From Actinomycetota bacterium (GTDB lineage Bacteria; Actinomycetota; Acidimicrobiia; Acidimicrobiales; Microtrichaceae), in assembly GCA_009700815.1 (NCBI GenBank), contig WLLG01000050.1, forward strand, positions 1 through 10,117: a DNA stretch of 10,117 bases. Direction: 5' to 3'. Below are positions 1 to 5,979 of this stretch, in pieces. Under the pieces are notes generated by a model. That model did no database searches. It was not told the DNA's origin and saw only the letters and a program-made list of their open reading frames with translations. Numbering within the stretch: position 1 is the first letter of the stretch; each line of letters begins with the position of its first letter. The position numbers were made by a program, and so were the translations under genes.

Positions 1-8
1 ACTAATTC

Positions 9-503
9 ATGATCGGCACCCCCGCCCCCACAACTCCCAGAGGAGCTCGAGTTTCTCGAGGAACCACCTTTCGGTTCATCATGGCCCTTCTTGCTCTGGC
101 CCTTGGCGCAGTCACACTTTCTTCTTGTGAATCAAGTGATTCAGACCGCCTCGCCGTGATCGGCGCAGTGAACTGGACCCGAGCTCAAAACGGTCTCCCA
201 ACGCTCACCGAACATGTCACTTTGAATCTGAAGGCTGATGCTTGGGCTGTGCAACTGCGCAATGAATGCAACATTCATCACTCCACGCTCTCTGATGGCG
301 CACCTCCCGAGTGGCGCAAGCTAGGTGAGAACGTCGGCCGAGGCGGCAGCATCGAGCAGGTCCACGCTGCTTACCTCAACTCTCCCGGTCACCGTGCCAA
401 CATCTTGGACCGAAGCTTCACCTCAATGGGGGCCGGAGCCGTCTGGGGAACTTGTAACGGCCAGCGAACCGTCTTCACCGTGCAAGTCTTTATGCGCTCC
501 TGA
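9..503 (+). CDS. CAP/SCP-domain lipoprotein, secreted
   Basis: This is a 164-residue protein of the CAP (SCP/PR-1, PF00188) superfamily, predicted to be exported and lipid-anchored. The N-terminus has an arginine-containing n-region (R11, R14, R17, R22), a hydrophobic stretch from about residue 23 to 36, and a lipobox LSSC whose Cys40 would be acylated. The CAP domain runs from about residue 47 to 162. Its classic cavity residues are present: His90/His91 in HHSTL, Glu107 in GEN, and His128 in SPGHRANIL. Cys87 and Cys149 could form a disulfide outside the cell. ATG 81 is an alternative start, but it would remove every positive charge before the hydrophobic core, so I keep ATG 9. Anything further upstream lies outside the window. 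Bacterial CAP proteins have diverse and mostly unknown roles, so no substrate is assigned. Confidence 0.88.
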   Translation: MIGTPAPTTPRGARVSRGTTFRFIMALLALALGAVTLSSCESSDSDRLAVIGAVNWTRAQNGLPTLTEHVTLNLKADAWAVQLRNECNIHHSTLSDGAPPEWRKLGENVGRGGSIEQVHAAYLNSPGHRANILDRSFTSMGAGAVWGTCNGQRTVFTVQVFMRS

Positions 504-526
504 ATTCGTTGGATCTCGGGCCGGGA

Positions 527-532
527 TAACGT
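527..532 (+). promoter_or_regulatory. -10 box, leaderless start of MazG-like gene
   Basis: TAACGT fits the actinobacterial -10 consensus TANNNT and lies 6 bases before ATG 539. That spacing would start transcription at or next to the start codon. No Shine-Dalgarno is visible and no clear -35 is seen. The call rests on the same arrangement recurring at six other genes in this window. Confidence 0.5.
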
Positions 533-538
533 CTCGGT

Positions 539-793
539 ATGGAGATCTCGGCCTTTCAAGAGTTGATGCAAGAGCTCTACGGCGAGGCAGACCAAGAGCG
601 GGGAATACCCGCAACGGTTGCTTGGCTGTGCGAAGAGGTTGGCGAACTTGCTCAGGCAGTTCGCAAAGGCACTCCCGAACAGCAGCTGCATGAGTTCGGT
701 GATGTCATTGCTTGGGTCGCTTCGCTAGCCAACCAGATGGGGCTATCGCTCGCTGAGGCGGCCGACCGCTACGTAACAAATCCTCCGGCTTGA
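539..793 (+). CDS. MazG-like nucleotide pyrophosphohydrolase, single domain
   Basis: This is an 84-residue all-alpha protein resembling the MazG-like part of the all-alpha NTP pyrophosphatase superfamily. These enzymes hydrolyse (d)NTPs or related nucleotides to monophosphate and pyrophosphate, often to clean up aberrant nucleotides. The metal-binding signature ExxE...ExxD is intact: Glu33 and Glu36 in EEVGEL, then Glu52 and Asp55 in HEFGDVIAW. The length suits a single-domain member, which would act as a dimer or tetramer, and is far shorter than the two-domain E. coli MazG (about 263 residues). The start is supported by a TANNNT box 6 bases upstream. It follows the CAP gene by 35 bases on the same strand, and its stop codon is one base from the asd stop codon on the other strand. 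The actual substrate cannot be read from the sequence. Confidence 0.82.
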   Translation: MEISAFQELMQELYGEADQERGIPATVAWLCEEVGELAQAVRKGTPEQQLHEFGDVIAWVASLANQMGLSLAEAADRYVTNPPA

Positions 794-794
794 G

Positions 795-1826
795 CTAACT
801 CAGCAACTCTGCGATCTGGATGGTGTTGAGCGCTGCGCCTTTGCGCAGGTTGTCGTTCGAGACAAAGAGTGCCAAACCGTTTTCCACTGAGGAATCCTGG
901 CGGACCCGCCCTACAAAGGACGGGTCCGCACCGGCAGCCTCGAGTGGGTTTGGCACTTCGCTCAACACCACACCGGGGGCACTGCCAAGCACCTCACGGG
1001 CACGCTCCGCGCTGATGGGCCGGGCGAACTCAGCGTTGATCGACAAGGAGTGACCAGTAAAGACGGGGACACGAACACAGGTTCCCGAGACCCGAAGCTC
1101 TGGAAGATCAAGAATCTTGCGACTTTCGTTGCGAAGCTTCTGTTCCTCATCGGTTTCTTCGGATCCATCCTCGACCACTGATCCGGCCAAGGGAATGACA
1201 TTAAATCCGATGGTGCGAGCAAACTTCACAGCAGCTGGAAACTCAATGGCTTGGCCGTCGTAGGTGAGTTCGCTAGCCCGGTCGCTACCAGCTGCGATTT
1301 GACTAGCTAGTTCCTCGACTCCTGCTAGTCCACCTCCCGAAACTGCCTGATAGGTGCTCACGACTAGCCGAATAAGGCCTGCCTCGGTATCGAGGGGCTT
1401 GAGGATTGGCATCGCCGCCATAGTGGTGCAATTTGGGTTGGCCACAATCCCTTTGGGAAGGCTCTTGAGCGCCTGCGGGTTGACCTCGGCCACCACAAGC
1501 GGAACCTGCGGGTCCATACGCCACGCAGAGGAGTTATCCACGACGATTGCGCCGGCAGCTGCGACCTGCGGGGCAAACTCACGTGAGCTAGTTGCACCGT
1601 TGGAGAACAGCGCAATGTCGATGCCAGAAAAATCTGCAGTCGCAGTGTCTTCAACAATCACCTGACCATCGCCCCAAGGCAGATAAGAACCTGCCGAGCG
1701 TGAGGATGCAAAAAACCGGATCGAACCGACGGGAACCTGACGTTGTGCCAGCAGAGTGCGCATGACGCTGCCTACTTGGCCTGTCGCACCGAAGATGCCG
1801 AAACTGGGGGCGGAAGAAAAACTCAT
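795..1826 (-). CDS. asd: Aspartate-semialdehyde dehydrogenase
   Basis: This 343-residue enzyme reduces L-aspartyl-4-phosphate to aspartate-4-semialdehyde with NADPH. It is the second step towards lysine, diaminopimelate, threonine and methionine. The N-terminal nucleotide-binding motif is FGIFGATGQVG (residues 9-19). The catalytic cysteine is Cys133 in NPNCTT, with Gln160 in STYQAVSGGG and His259 in VFTGHSLSINAEF. The ETDEEQKLRNESRKIL segment (224-239) is characteristic of the family. The reading frame stays open 54 codons further upstream, but that part lies antisense to hemW and precedes the normal family N-terminus, so I start at ATG 1826. A TATCCT box sits 8 bases upstream of this ATG. 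The gene is separated from its pathway partner lysC by the oppositely oriented hemW. It converges with the MazG-like gene, leaving one base between stop codons. Confidence 0.96.
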   Translation of the reverse strand: MSFSSAPSFGIFGATGQVGSVMRTLLAQRQVPVGSIRFFASSRSAGSYLPWGDGQVIVEDTATADFSGIDIALFSNGATSSREFAPQVAAAGAIVVDNSSAWRMDPQVPLVVAEVNPQALKSLPKGIVANPNCTTMAAMPILKPLDTEAGLIRLVVSTYQAVSGGGLAGVEELASQIAAGSDRASELTYDGQAIEFPAAVKFARTIGFNVIPLAGSVVEDGSEETDEEQKLRNESRKILDLPELRVSGTCVRVPVFTGHSLSINAEFARPISAERAREVLGSAPGVVLSEVPNPLEAAGADPSFVGRVRQDSSVENGLALFVSNDNLRKGAALNTIQIAELLS

Positions 1827-1834
1827 AGCTCCAC

Positions 1835-1840
1835 AGGATA
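1835..1840 (-). promoter_or_regulatory. -10 box upstream of asd
   Basis: On the minus strand TATCCT lies 8 bases before ATG 1826, consistent with a leaderless asd transcript. A GGAG (1829-1832) also precedes the ATG, but only 2 bases separate it from the start, too close for a good Shine-Dalgarno. The whole asd/hemW divergent gap is 45 bases (1827-1871). Confidence 0.5.
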
Positions 1841-1871
1841 GTTCTCCGCTTTGCAGTGACAGACTCAGATA

Positions 1872-3023
1872 ATGGCCACTACCCCGCTCGGCATGTATAT
1901 CCATGTCCCGTTCTGTTCTCGACGGTGCGGATACTGCGCATTCAACACCTATACCTTGAGTGAGCAGTCTGGCTCTGCTCAGATTCACTCCGACCCGATT
2001 GAGCAGTACCTCGAGGGTGTGCTTTCCGAAATTGCCCTTGCTGATGAATCCCTAGGCCAAGATCGACCTGCGCTTCACAGCATTTTCTTTGGCGGAGGCA
2101 CTCCAACCCTGCTGAGCGCTGAGCAACTTGGACGCATTCTTTCTGCAATCGTCGATCGTTTCGAGGTTGAGCGAGACATCGAGGTAACGGTCGAGGCGAA
2201 TCCGGACGAACTTGCGCCTGGCCAACTCGAACGACTCCGACATCGTGGAGCAACCAGGGTCTCGTTCGGCATGCAGAGCATCCAGCCCCGCATATTGCAA
2301 CTTCTCGACCGTACCCATGATCCTGAGCGGTCACTACAGGCAGTCAGCGAAGCGCGTCTTGCTGGGTTTGATCACATCAGCTTGGATCTGATCTACGGCA
2401 CCCCCGGCGAGACCGAACAGGACTTCTCGCTCACCTTAGAAGCAGCGCTGTCCACCCAGATTGATCACCTCAGCGCGTATGCACTCAGCATCGAGCCGAG
2501 TACCAAGCTGGCGGCCAGGGTTCGCAGCGGCGCACTGCCGACTCCTTCATCGGATGAGGCCGCTGATCGATACCTTGCTGCGGAGGCTGCATTGCAGCGA
2601 GCAGGTTTCAACTGGTATGAAATCTCGAACTGGGCAGCGAACCCTTCCGCTCAGTGCCAGCACAACTTGTTGTACTGGCGAAATCACAACTGGTGGGGAA
2701 TTGGACCTGGGGCTCACTCACACCTTGACGGGCGTCGCTGGTGGAACCTTGATGACCCAAAGCTTTGGGCTCAAACATTAAGCCGAGGAGCCTCCCCGAT
2801 ATCCGGTTCGGAGCGACTCACCCCTGAGCAGCGACACCTCGAGGACTTGATGTTGGGTATCCGCCTTGCCGAAGGTTTGCCACCGCACTTGGCTCCCCGA
2901 GATCACCGCACCGAACGTCTACTCAATGATGGTCTCGCTACCTATCAAGCAGACCGACTAGTCCTGACACTGAACGGGCGCCTTCTTGCCGATCAAGTCA
3001 TCTCTGTACTTGCTAGCGACTAA
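1872..3023 (+). CDS. hemW: HemW-type radical SAM heme chaperone (formerly oxygen-independent coproporphyrinogen oxidase-like)
   Basis: This is a 383-residue radical SAM protein of the HemN/HemW family. The [4Fe-4S] motif is Cys15-x3-Cys19-x2-Cys22. The second residue after Cys22 is Phe24, not the fourth cysteine of the true HemN motif CxxxCxxCxC, which points to HemW. HemW is known as a heme-binding chaperone that delivers heme to acceptor proteins, not as a coproporphyrinogen oxidase. SAM-binding landmarks follow: GGGTPT (74-79), VEANPDE (107-113), SFGMQS (131-136) and YGTPGE (175-180). The HemW C-terminal domain shows HNLLYW (264-269) and GIGPGAH (276-282). ATG 1872 gives a normal N-terminus, and Met8 is a possible alternative. 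Unlike many neighbours it has no TANNNT box at leaderless spacing. The gene is transcribed against both flanking genes, asd and lysC. Many automatic annotations would call it coproporphyrinogen III oxidase. Confidence 0.93.
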   Translation: MATTPLGMYIHVPFCSRRCGYCAFNTYTLSEQSGSAQIHSDPIEQYLEGVLSEIALADESLGQDRPALHSIFFGGGTPTLLSAEQLGRILSAIVDRFEVERDIEVTVEANPDELAPGQLERLRHRGATRVSFGMQSIQPRILQLLDRTHDPERSLQAVSEARLAGFDHISLDLIYGTPGETEQDFSLTLEAALSTQIDHLSAYALSIEPSTKLAARVRSGALPTPSSDEAADRYLAAEAALQRAGFNWYEISNWAANPSAQCQHNLLYWRNHNWWGIGPGAHSHLDGRRWWNLDDPKLWAQTLSRGASPISGSERLTPEQRHLEDLMLGIRLAEGLPPHLAPRDHRTERLLNDGLATYQADRLVLTLNGRLLADQVISVLASD

Positions 3024-3037
3024 TAGCCTCGGAGTGA

Positions 3038-3523
3038 CTAGAACTCGGTTTTTTCGAGTTCAAAAACATCGTGCAAGACCTGAACCGCTCGGTCAGCTTG
3101 ATCATGAGCGATGACACAAGAGATCCGGATGGCCGAGGTCGAGATCATCTCAATATTGACCTCATGGTTCGCAAGGGTCTCAAACACTGTCGCCGCAACC
3201 CCAGGATTGGACTTCATACCAGCGCCAATCACGCTCACCTTGGCGATGCTTTGCCCAGAAGTGACGTGCTCCGCTCCAATCTCGGCACGCTTATCCTCGC
3301 AAATCTGCAGTGCCTGATCGAGTTCGAGTCGCGGAACAGTGAACGAGATATCCGTGACGCCTCCCTCCGATGCATTCTGCACGATCATGTCAACGTTCAC
3401 ATCTGCATCAGCCAAACGCCGGAACAAGTTCGCAGCGATTCCGGGACGGTCTGGCACCCCGGTGACTGTGACCTTGGCCTCGGACAAGTCAGCAACCACG
3501 GCACGAATAACTGCTTCTTCCAT
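3038..3523 (-). CDS. lysC: Aspartate kinase beta (regulatory) subunit from an internal in-frame start
   Basis: This is a proposed 161-residue product translated from ATG 3523 inside lysC, equal to residues 247-407 of the full protein and comprising both ACT domains. In Corynebacterium glutamicum and Bacillus subtilis, aspartate kinase is an alpha2-beta2 enzyme whose beta subunit is made this way. The C. glutamicum beta chain begins MEEAV at the equivalent point, and here the residues are MEEAVIRAVVADLSEAKV. The ATG is preceded by AGAGGA at a 7-base distance, a much better ribosome-binding site than anything before the full-length start. Production of the separate chain is inferred from this and from the family precedent. 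Confidence 0.72.
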   Translation of the reverse strand: MEEAVIRAVVADLSEAKVTVTGVPDRPGIAANLFRRLADADVNVDMIVQNASEGGVTDISFTVPRLELDQALQICEDKRAEIGAEHVTSGQSIAKVSVIGAGMKSNPGVAATVFETLANHEVNIEMISTSAIRISCVIAHDQADRAVQVLHDVFELEKTEF

Positions 3524-4261
3524 ATTCGGATCCTCTTCAGTAACCCAGGTGCCGACCTCCCATGTAAATGCAGATCTCACATGCAGGGGCACCCGATGAC
3601 GGTGGGCAAATTCAACTGAGCGCATGGCCGGTTTGGGGCAGCCTGCTGCAGTCATTTCGAGCATCTCATCGAAAGAGATGCGGTGTATCTTGCGGGCGGT
3701 ATCTACGACGCGTGGGTCGGTGGTGAACACACCTGACACGTCGGTGTAGAGCTCACATGCATCGGCACCGAGCACCTTTGCGAGGGCAACAGCAGTGGTA
3801 TCTGAACCACCGCGCCCTAAAAAAGTGACGTCGCGATCAGTCGACATGCCCTGTGAGCCAGCAACAACGGGAACCCGGCCGGCTGCGAGCGCCTCTCGGA
3901 TTCGATCAGCATTCACTTCCAGAATCTTGGCGTTCGTGTGATTGGTATCAGTCAGAAACCCAGCCTGGCTGCCGGTGTAGCTCTCGGAATCAACTCCCGC
4001 TGCATGCAGGGCCATTGAGACTAAGGCCACTGCTTTACGTTCGCCGGCAGTGATGAGCATGTCCATCTCTCTGCCCGGGCGGATCTCGGATACCTCGTGG
4101 GCTAGCCGAAGCAGTTCATCTGTCTCTTTTCCCATTGCCGAGATCACGAGCACTACCTGGTCACCGCGACGACGGCAGCGCGCAACATGATCAGCTACGT
4201 CACGGATCCGAGTTGGATCGGCCACGGAGGTTCCGCCGAACTTTTGTACTAGGAGTGCCAC
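3038..4261 (-). CDS. lysC: Aspartate kinase, alpha subunit (full length)
   Basis: This 407-residue enzyme phosphorylates L-aspartate with ATP, the committed step to the aspartate-family amino acids. The catalytic amino acid kinase domain covers about residues 1-235, with KFGGTSV at 7-13, TAGE at 71-74, GRGGSDTT at 149-156 and YTDVSGVFTTDPR at 172-184. Two ACT regulatory domains follow, at about 262-335 and 342-402; in relatives these bind lysine and threonine for feedback inhibition. I choose GTG 4261 over the upstream GTG 4294 because ALLVQKFGGTSV then sits right at the N-terminus, as in mycobacterial Ask, and because a TAGCGT box lies 7 bases upstream. The gene diverges from the cyclophilin gene with 63 bases between starts. 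It converges with hemW, 14 bases apart. Its 3' codons form a perfect inverted repeat. An internal beta-subunit start is listed separately. Confidence 0.96.
   Translation of the reverse strand: MALLVQKFGGTSVADPTRIRDVADHVARCRRRGDQVVLVISAMGKETDELLRLAHEVSEIRPGREMDMLITAGERKAVALVSMALHAAGVDSESYTGSQAGFLTDTNHTNAKILEVNADRIREALAAGRVPVVAGSQGMSTDRDVTFLGRGGSDTTAVALAKVLGADACELYTDVSGVFTTDPRVVDTARKIHRISFDEMLEMTAAGCPKPAMRSVEFAHRHRVPLHVRSAFTWEVGTWVTEEDPNMEEAVIRAVVADLSEAKVTVTGVPDRPGIAANLFRRLADADVNVDMIVQNASEGGVTDISFTVPRLELDQALQICEDKRAEIGAEHVTSGQSIAKVSVIGAGMKSNPGVAATVFETLANHEVNIEMISTSAIRISCVIAHDQADRAVQVLHDVFELEKTEF
3041..3061. repeat. Perfect 7-bp inverted repeat at the 3' end of lysC
   Basis: GAACTCG (3041-3047) and CGAGTTC (3055-3061) are exact reverse complements around a 7-base loop with six T on the plus strand. 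The repeat encodes the last residues of LysC (ELEKTEF) and ends at its stop codon. It sits just past the hemW stop codon. A hairpin could form in either transcript, but neither strand has a T-run directly after the stem, so it is not a standard intrinsic terminator. Confidence 0.5.
3531..3536 (-). promoter_or_regulatory. Internal ribosome-binding site for the LysC beta subunit
   Basis: On the minus strand AGAGGA is followed by TCCGAAT and then ATG 3523. It is one of only two clear Shine-Dalgarno sequences at good spacing that I find in the window. It lies inside the lysC coding sequence, where there is no other reason for it except the codons of the linker EEDPN. Confidence 0.65.
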
Positions 4262-4268
4262 GGTGCAA

Positions 4269-4274
4269 ACGCTA
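4269..4274 (-). promoter_or_regulatory. -10 box, leaderless start of lysC
   Basis: On the minus strand TAGCGT lies 7 bases before GTG 4261 with no Shine-Dalgarno. It fits TANNNT and supports the shorter lysC start. GTG 4294 would lie upstream of this promoter. Confidence 0.55.
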
Positions 4275-4310
4275 ACACTGGGCAAGCTGCTCACTACAGC
4301 TCAGATTCGC

Positions 4311-4316
4311 TACTCT
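4311..4316 (+). promoter_or_regulatory. -10 box, leaderless start of cyclophilin gene
   Basis: TACTCT lies 8 bases before GTG 4325. This favours GTG 4325 over the in-frame TTG at 4316, which overlaps the box itself. It shares a 63-base divergent gap with the lysC promoter. Confidence 0.5.
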
Positions 4317-4324
4317 TGTTCGCC

Positions 4325-5188
4325 GTGGGAACAAACGCAGAGAAACACGCCCGGCAGCAAGAGCATCGCAATCGGTTGAATGCGGCCCAAGCAGAGCTCG
4401 AATCTAAGGCGCACAAGCGCAAAATTCTGAGCATTGTTGGGGGGGTTCTTGCAGTACTGATTCTCATCGGTGCCGTTGTTCTGCTCACTGGCAAGAGCTC
4501 AGACGAGACCGCTAGTTCTCCTAAGAGAAATGCGGCGGCTGATTCTTCAAGCACCACTTCTGTTGCGGGCGATCCAGGCGCCGAGGCCGCTGTGCTTCCC
4601 GATCCGCCTGCCGGTGCAACCCTGACCGAGCCCACAACCTGTCCACCTGCTGATGGCTCAGCTGAACGAGTTCAGGTATTTGCCGGCCCTCCACCCGATT
4701 GTCTCAAAGCTGGGGCCAAGTACACAGCCACCTTCGACACTACTGAGGGTTCCTTTACTGCAGAGCTCGACTCCGCTGTTGCGCCCAAGGCGGTCAATAA
4801 TTTTGTGGTGCTGAGCCGATATCACTATTACGACGGTGTTCCGTTCCATCGAATCGTTGCCGGATTCGTGATTCAAGCTGGTGACGGCGACGGCGCACCC
4901 TGGGGGAATAACGACCTCGGCTATGAGTTCGAAGACGAACTCCCCAAGTCTTCTGACGCCTACACCGACTATTCGCTCGCAATGGCAAACGCTGGGCCGA
5001 ACACCAACGGCAGTCAGTTCTTTGTTGTCCTACCCGGTGGCGGCAAGCAGCTTCAGCCGCTGTACACGTTCTTTGGTCAAGTGACTGAAGGCACCGAAGT
5101 TGTAGACACCATCGGCGCTCTCAGCACTCCGTCCCAAGAGCCCAGCAAAGCAGTGATCATCAACTCGGTAACAATCAACGAGACCTGA
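4325..5188 (+). CDS. Membrane-anchored cyclophilin-type peptidyl-prolyl isomerase
   Basis: This 287-residue protein is predicted to catalyse cis-trans isomerisation of proline peptide bonds outside the cytoplasmic membrane. It starts with a highly charged segment (about residues 5-33, rich in Lys, Arg, Glu and Gln), then one transmembrane helix at about 34-55. A low-complexity Ser/Thr/Ala/Pro linker reaches about residue 130. The basic side before the helix predicts N-in, C-out topology. The cyclophilin domain fills the C-terminal half, with VPFHRI, FVIQAGD, MANAGPNTNGSQFFV and YTFFGQV. The Arg of FHR and Gln of IQAGD match catalytic residues of known cyclophilins. The Trp that binds cyclosporin in human CypA appears replaced. 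Two cysteines flank the linker end. The start is set at GTG 4325, since TTG 4316 overlaps the promoter. It diverges from lysC, but no functional link is evident. Confidence 0.92.
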   Translation: MGTNAEKHARQQEHRNRLNAAQAELESKAHKRKILSIVGGVLAVLILIGAVVLLTGKSSDETASSPKRNAAADSSSTTSVAGDPGAEAAVLPDPPAGATLTEPTTCPPADGSAERVQVFAGPPPDCLKAGAKYTATFDTTEGSFTAELDSAVAPKAVNNFVVLSRYHYYDGVPFHRIVAGFVIQAGDGDGAPWGNNDLGYEFEDELPKSSDAYTDYSLAMANAGPNTNGSQFFVVLPGGGKQLQPLYTFFGQVTEGTEVVDTIGALSTPSQEPSKAVIINSVTINET

Positions 5189-5222
5189 GTTAGACCGTAC
5201 CTGAGCTACCGGGTGAGTTGAT

Positions 5223-5894
5223 TTACAGCGTGAGATGAGCGCTGAGAAGAGAGATTTCGGCACGAGAGCCATCTCTAAACACATGAACGCTGCCCGCGCC
5301 TTCTACGCTCCAAACTCCTTCGGGTGACCGGATGAGCGCCGTAGCCTCGTCAATGCCCACCACTGCAAGCCCCTGCTGAGCAAGGTCCACCGTACGATGC
5401 CACTTCTCTGGCGACCACTGGTTATAACGAGGTATCACTGTCATGGTGTTGATCAGGTCAAGGCCAATGGTAAATGCCCCACCGCGACTGTCCACCATGT
5501 GACTACACAACACCGAGGCAGCTTCTCCGGCCGCAGCAATGGTGGCGCCAGCTTGCCAAGCAGCAATCATGCCATCGAGCAAAGGTGTGTCTTTGAGAAC
5601 CGAGCGCAGATGCATCGGTGAACCACCTGTGAGATAGAGCATCTGTGCTGCAGAAGCGAGTTCGCTTGGAAGTGGTTCCATGGCCTCAGCTCGGCGATAG
5701 ACATCGAGAACTCGAACGCCCACGCCAAACGTGGCGAAATAGGCCTGCGCCCTTTCAATGACCTCACCAGGGTTTTCGTAGGCAAGGGCCGCTGGGAGGA
5801 GCAACACCTCTTGCACTCCTTGAAGAAGTGCAGCGTCAAAACTGCATGCTTCGGTGAACTCCTCGCCACCGACGAGCGCCAATGTTCCATTCAT
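5223..5894 (-). CDS. S51 peptidase/cyanophycinase-like protein with degenerate active site
   Basis: This 223-residue protein has the fold signature of the peptidase S51 / class I glutamine amidotransferase-like family (PF03575). Matching segments are LALVGGEEFT at the N-terminus, LLLPAALAYENP (31-42), YLTGGSPMHLRSVL (87-100), VDSRGGAFTIGL (134-145) and VGIDEATALI (179-188). Active members carry the nucleophile serine in a G-x-S-A-G turn after the AW..GA strand. Here the corresponding residues 120-127 read AAAGEAAS, with Gly123 where the serine should be. The histidine usually found in VIPH is Arg156 in VIPRYNQW. The rest of the frame is intact and family-like, so this is probably a non-catalytic homologue, not a decayed gene. 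It has a good Shine-Dalgarno, AAGGA, 6 bases before ATG 5894. It converges on the cyclophilin gene (34-base gap) and diverges from the dehydrogenase gene. Function unknown. Confidence 0.82.
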   Translation of the reverse strand: MNGTLALVGGEEFTEACSFDAALLQGVQEVLLLPAALAYENPGEVIERAQAYFATFGVGVRVLDVYRRAEAMEPLPSELASAAQMLYLTGGSPMHLRSVLKDTPLLDGMIAAWQAGATIAAAGEAASVLCSHMVDSRGGAFTIGLDLINTMTVIPRYNQWSPEKWHRTVDLAQQGLAVVGIDEATALIRSPEGVWSVEGAGSVHVFRDGSRAEISLLSAHLTL

Positions 5895-5900
5895 AATTCA

Positions 5901-5905
5901 TCCTT
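5901..5905 (-). promoter_or_regulatory. Ribosome-binding site of the S51-like gene
   Basis: On the minus strand AAGGA is followed by TGAATT and ATG 5894. The good spacing sets this gene apart from its leaderless-looking neighbours and fixes the start. No TANNNT box lies at leaderless distance, so a short 5' leader within the 85-base divergent gap is expected. Confidence 0.6.
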
Positions 5906-5966
5906 CAGATCAGACACCTCGTAATTCTCGCACGTTGAGACTTGCAGCCGGGTCGGTTGCCGTGAC

Positions 5967-5972
5967 TAGCCT
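5967..5972 (+). promoter_or_regulatory. -10 box, leaderless start of 3-hydroxybutyryl-CoA dehydrogenase gene
   Basis: TAGCCT lies 7 bases before ATG 5980, with only pyrimidines between, so no Shine-Dalgarno is possible there. TTGCAG at 5942-5947 is a possible -35, but at a long 19-base spacing. The box supports ATG 5980 and argues against the longer open frame that begins at 5854. Confidence 0.55.
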
Positions 5973-5979
5973 CTCCTCC

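Noticed and set aside
39..45. AGAGGAG, a Shine-Dalgarno-like sequence inside the CAP gene
   Set aside because: No ATG, GTG or TTG follows at a usable distance in the CAP frame, so it cannot set that start.
46..60. Two CTCGAG palindromes separated by TTT, able to form a short hairpin
   Set aside because: It lies in the coding sequence for the signal peptide, has only six pairs and no extension beyond the stem, and could be chance.
1827..1988. 54-codon N-terminal extension of asd
   Set aside because: The frame is open, but it lies antisense to the start of hemW, shows no family similarity, and would put the nucleotide-binding motif far from the N-terminus.
3071..3619. 182-codon open frame on the plus strand inside lysC
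   Set aside because: It is antisense to strongly conserved ACT-domain coding sequence, its protein resembles nothing known to me, and it has no ribosome-binding site or promoter. It is a codon-bias shadow.
5189..5222. Possible terminator between the cyclophilin and S51-like genes
   Set aside because: I found only a short direct repeat (TGAGTT twice), no inverted repeat with a T-run.
5854..5979. 42-codon N-terminal extension of the dehydrogenase
   Set aside because: It overlaps the S51-like gene, contains the -10 box, and precedes the normal family start MTIQRVGILG.
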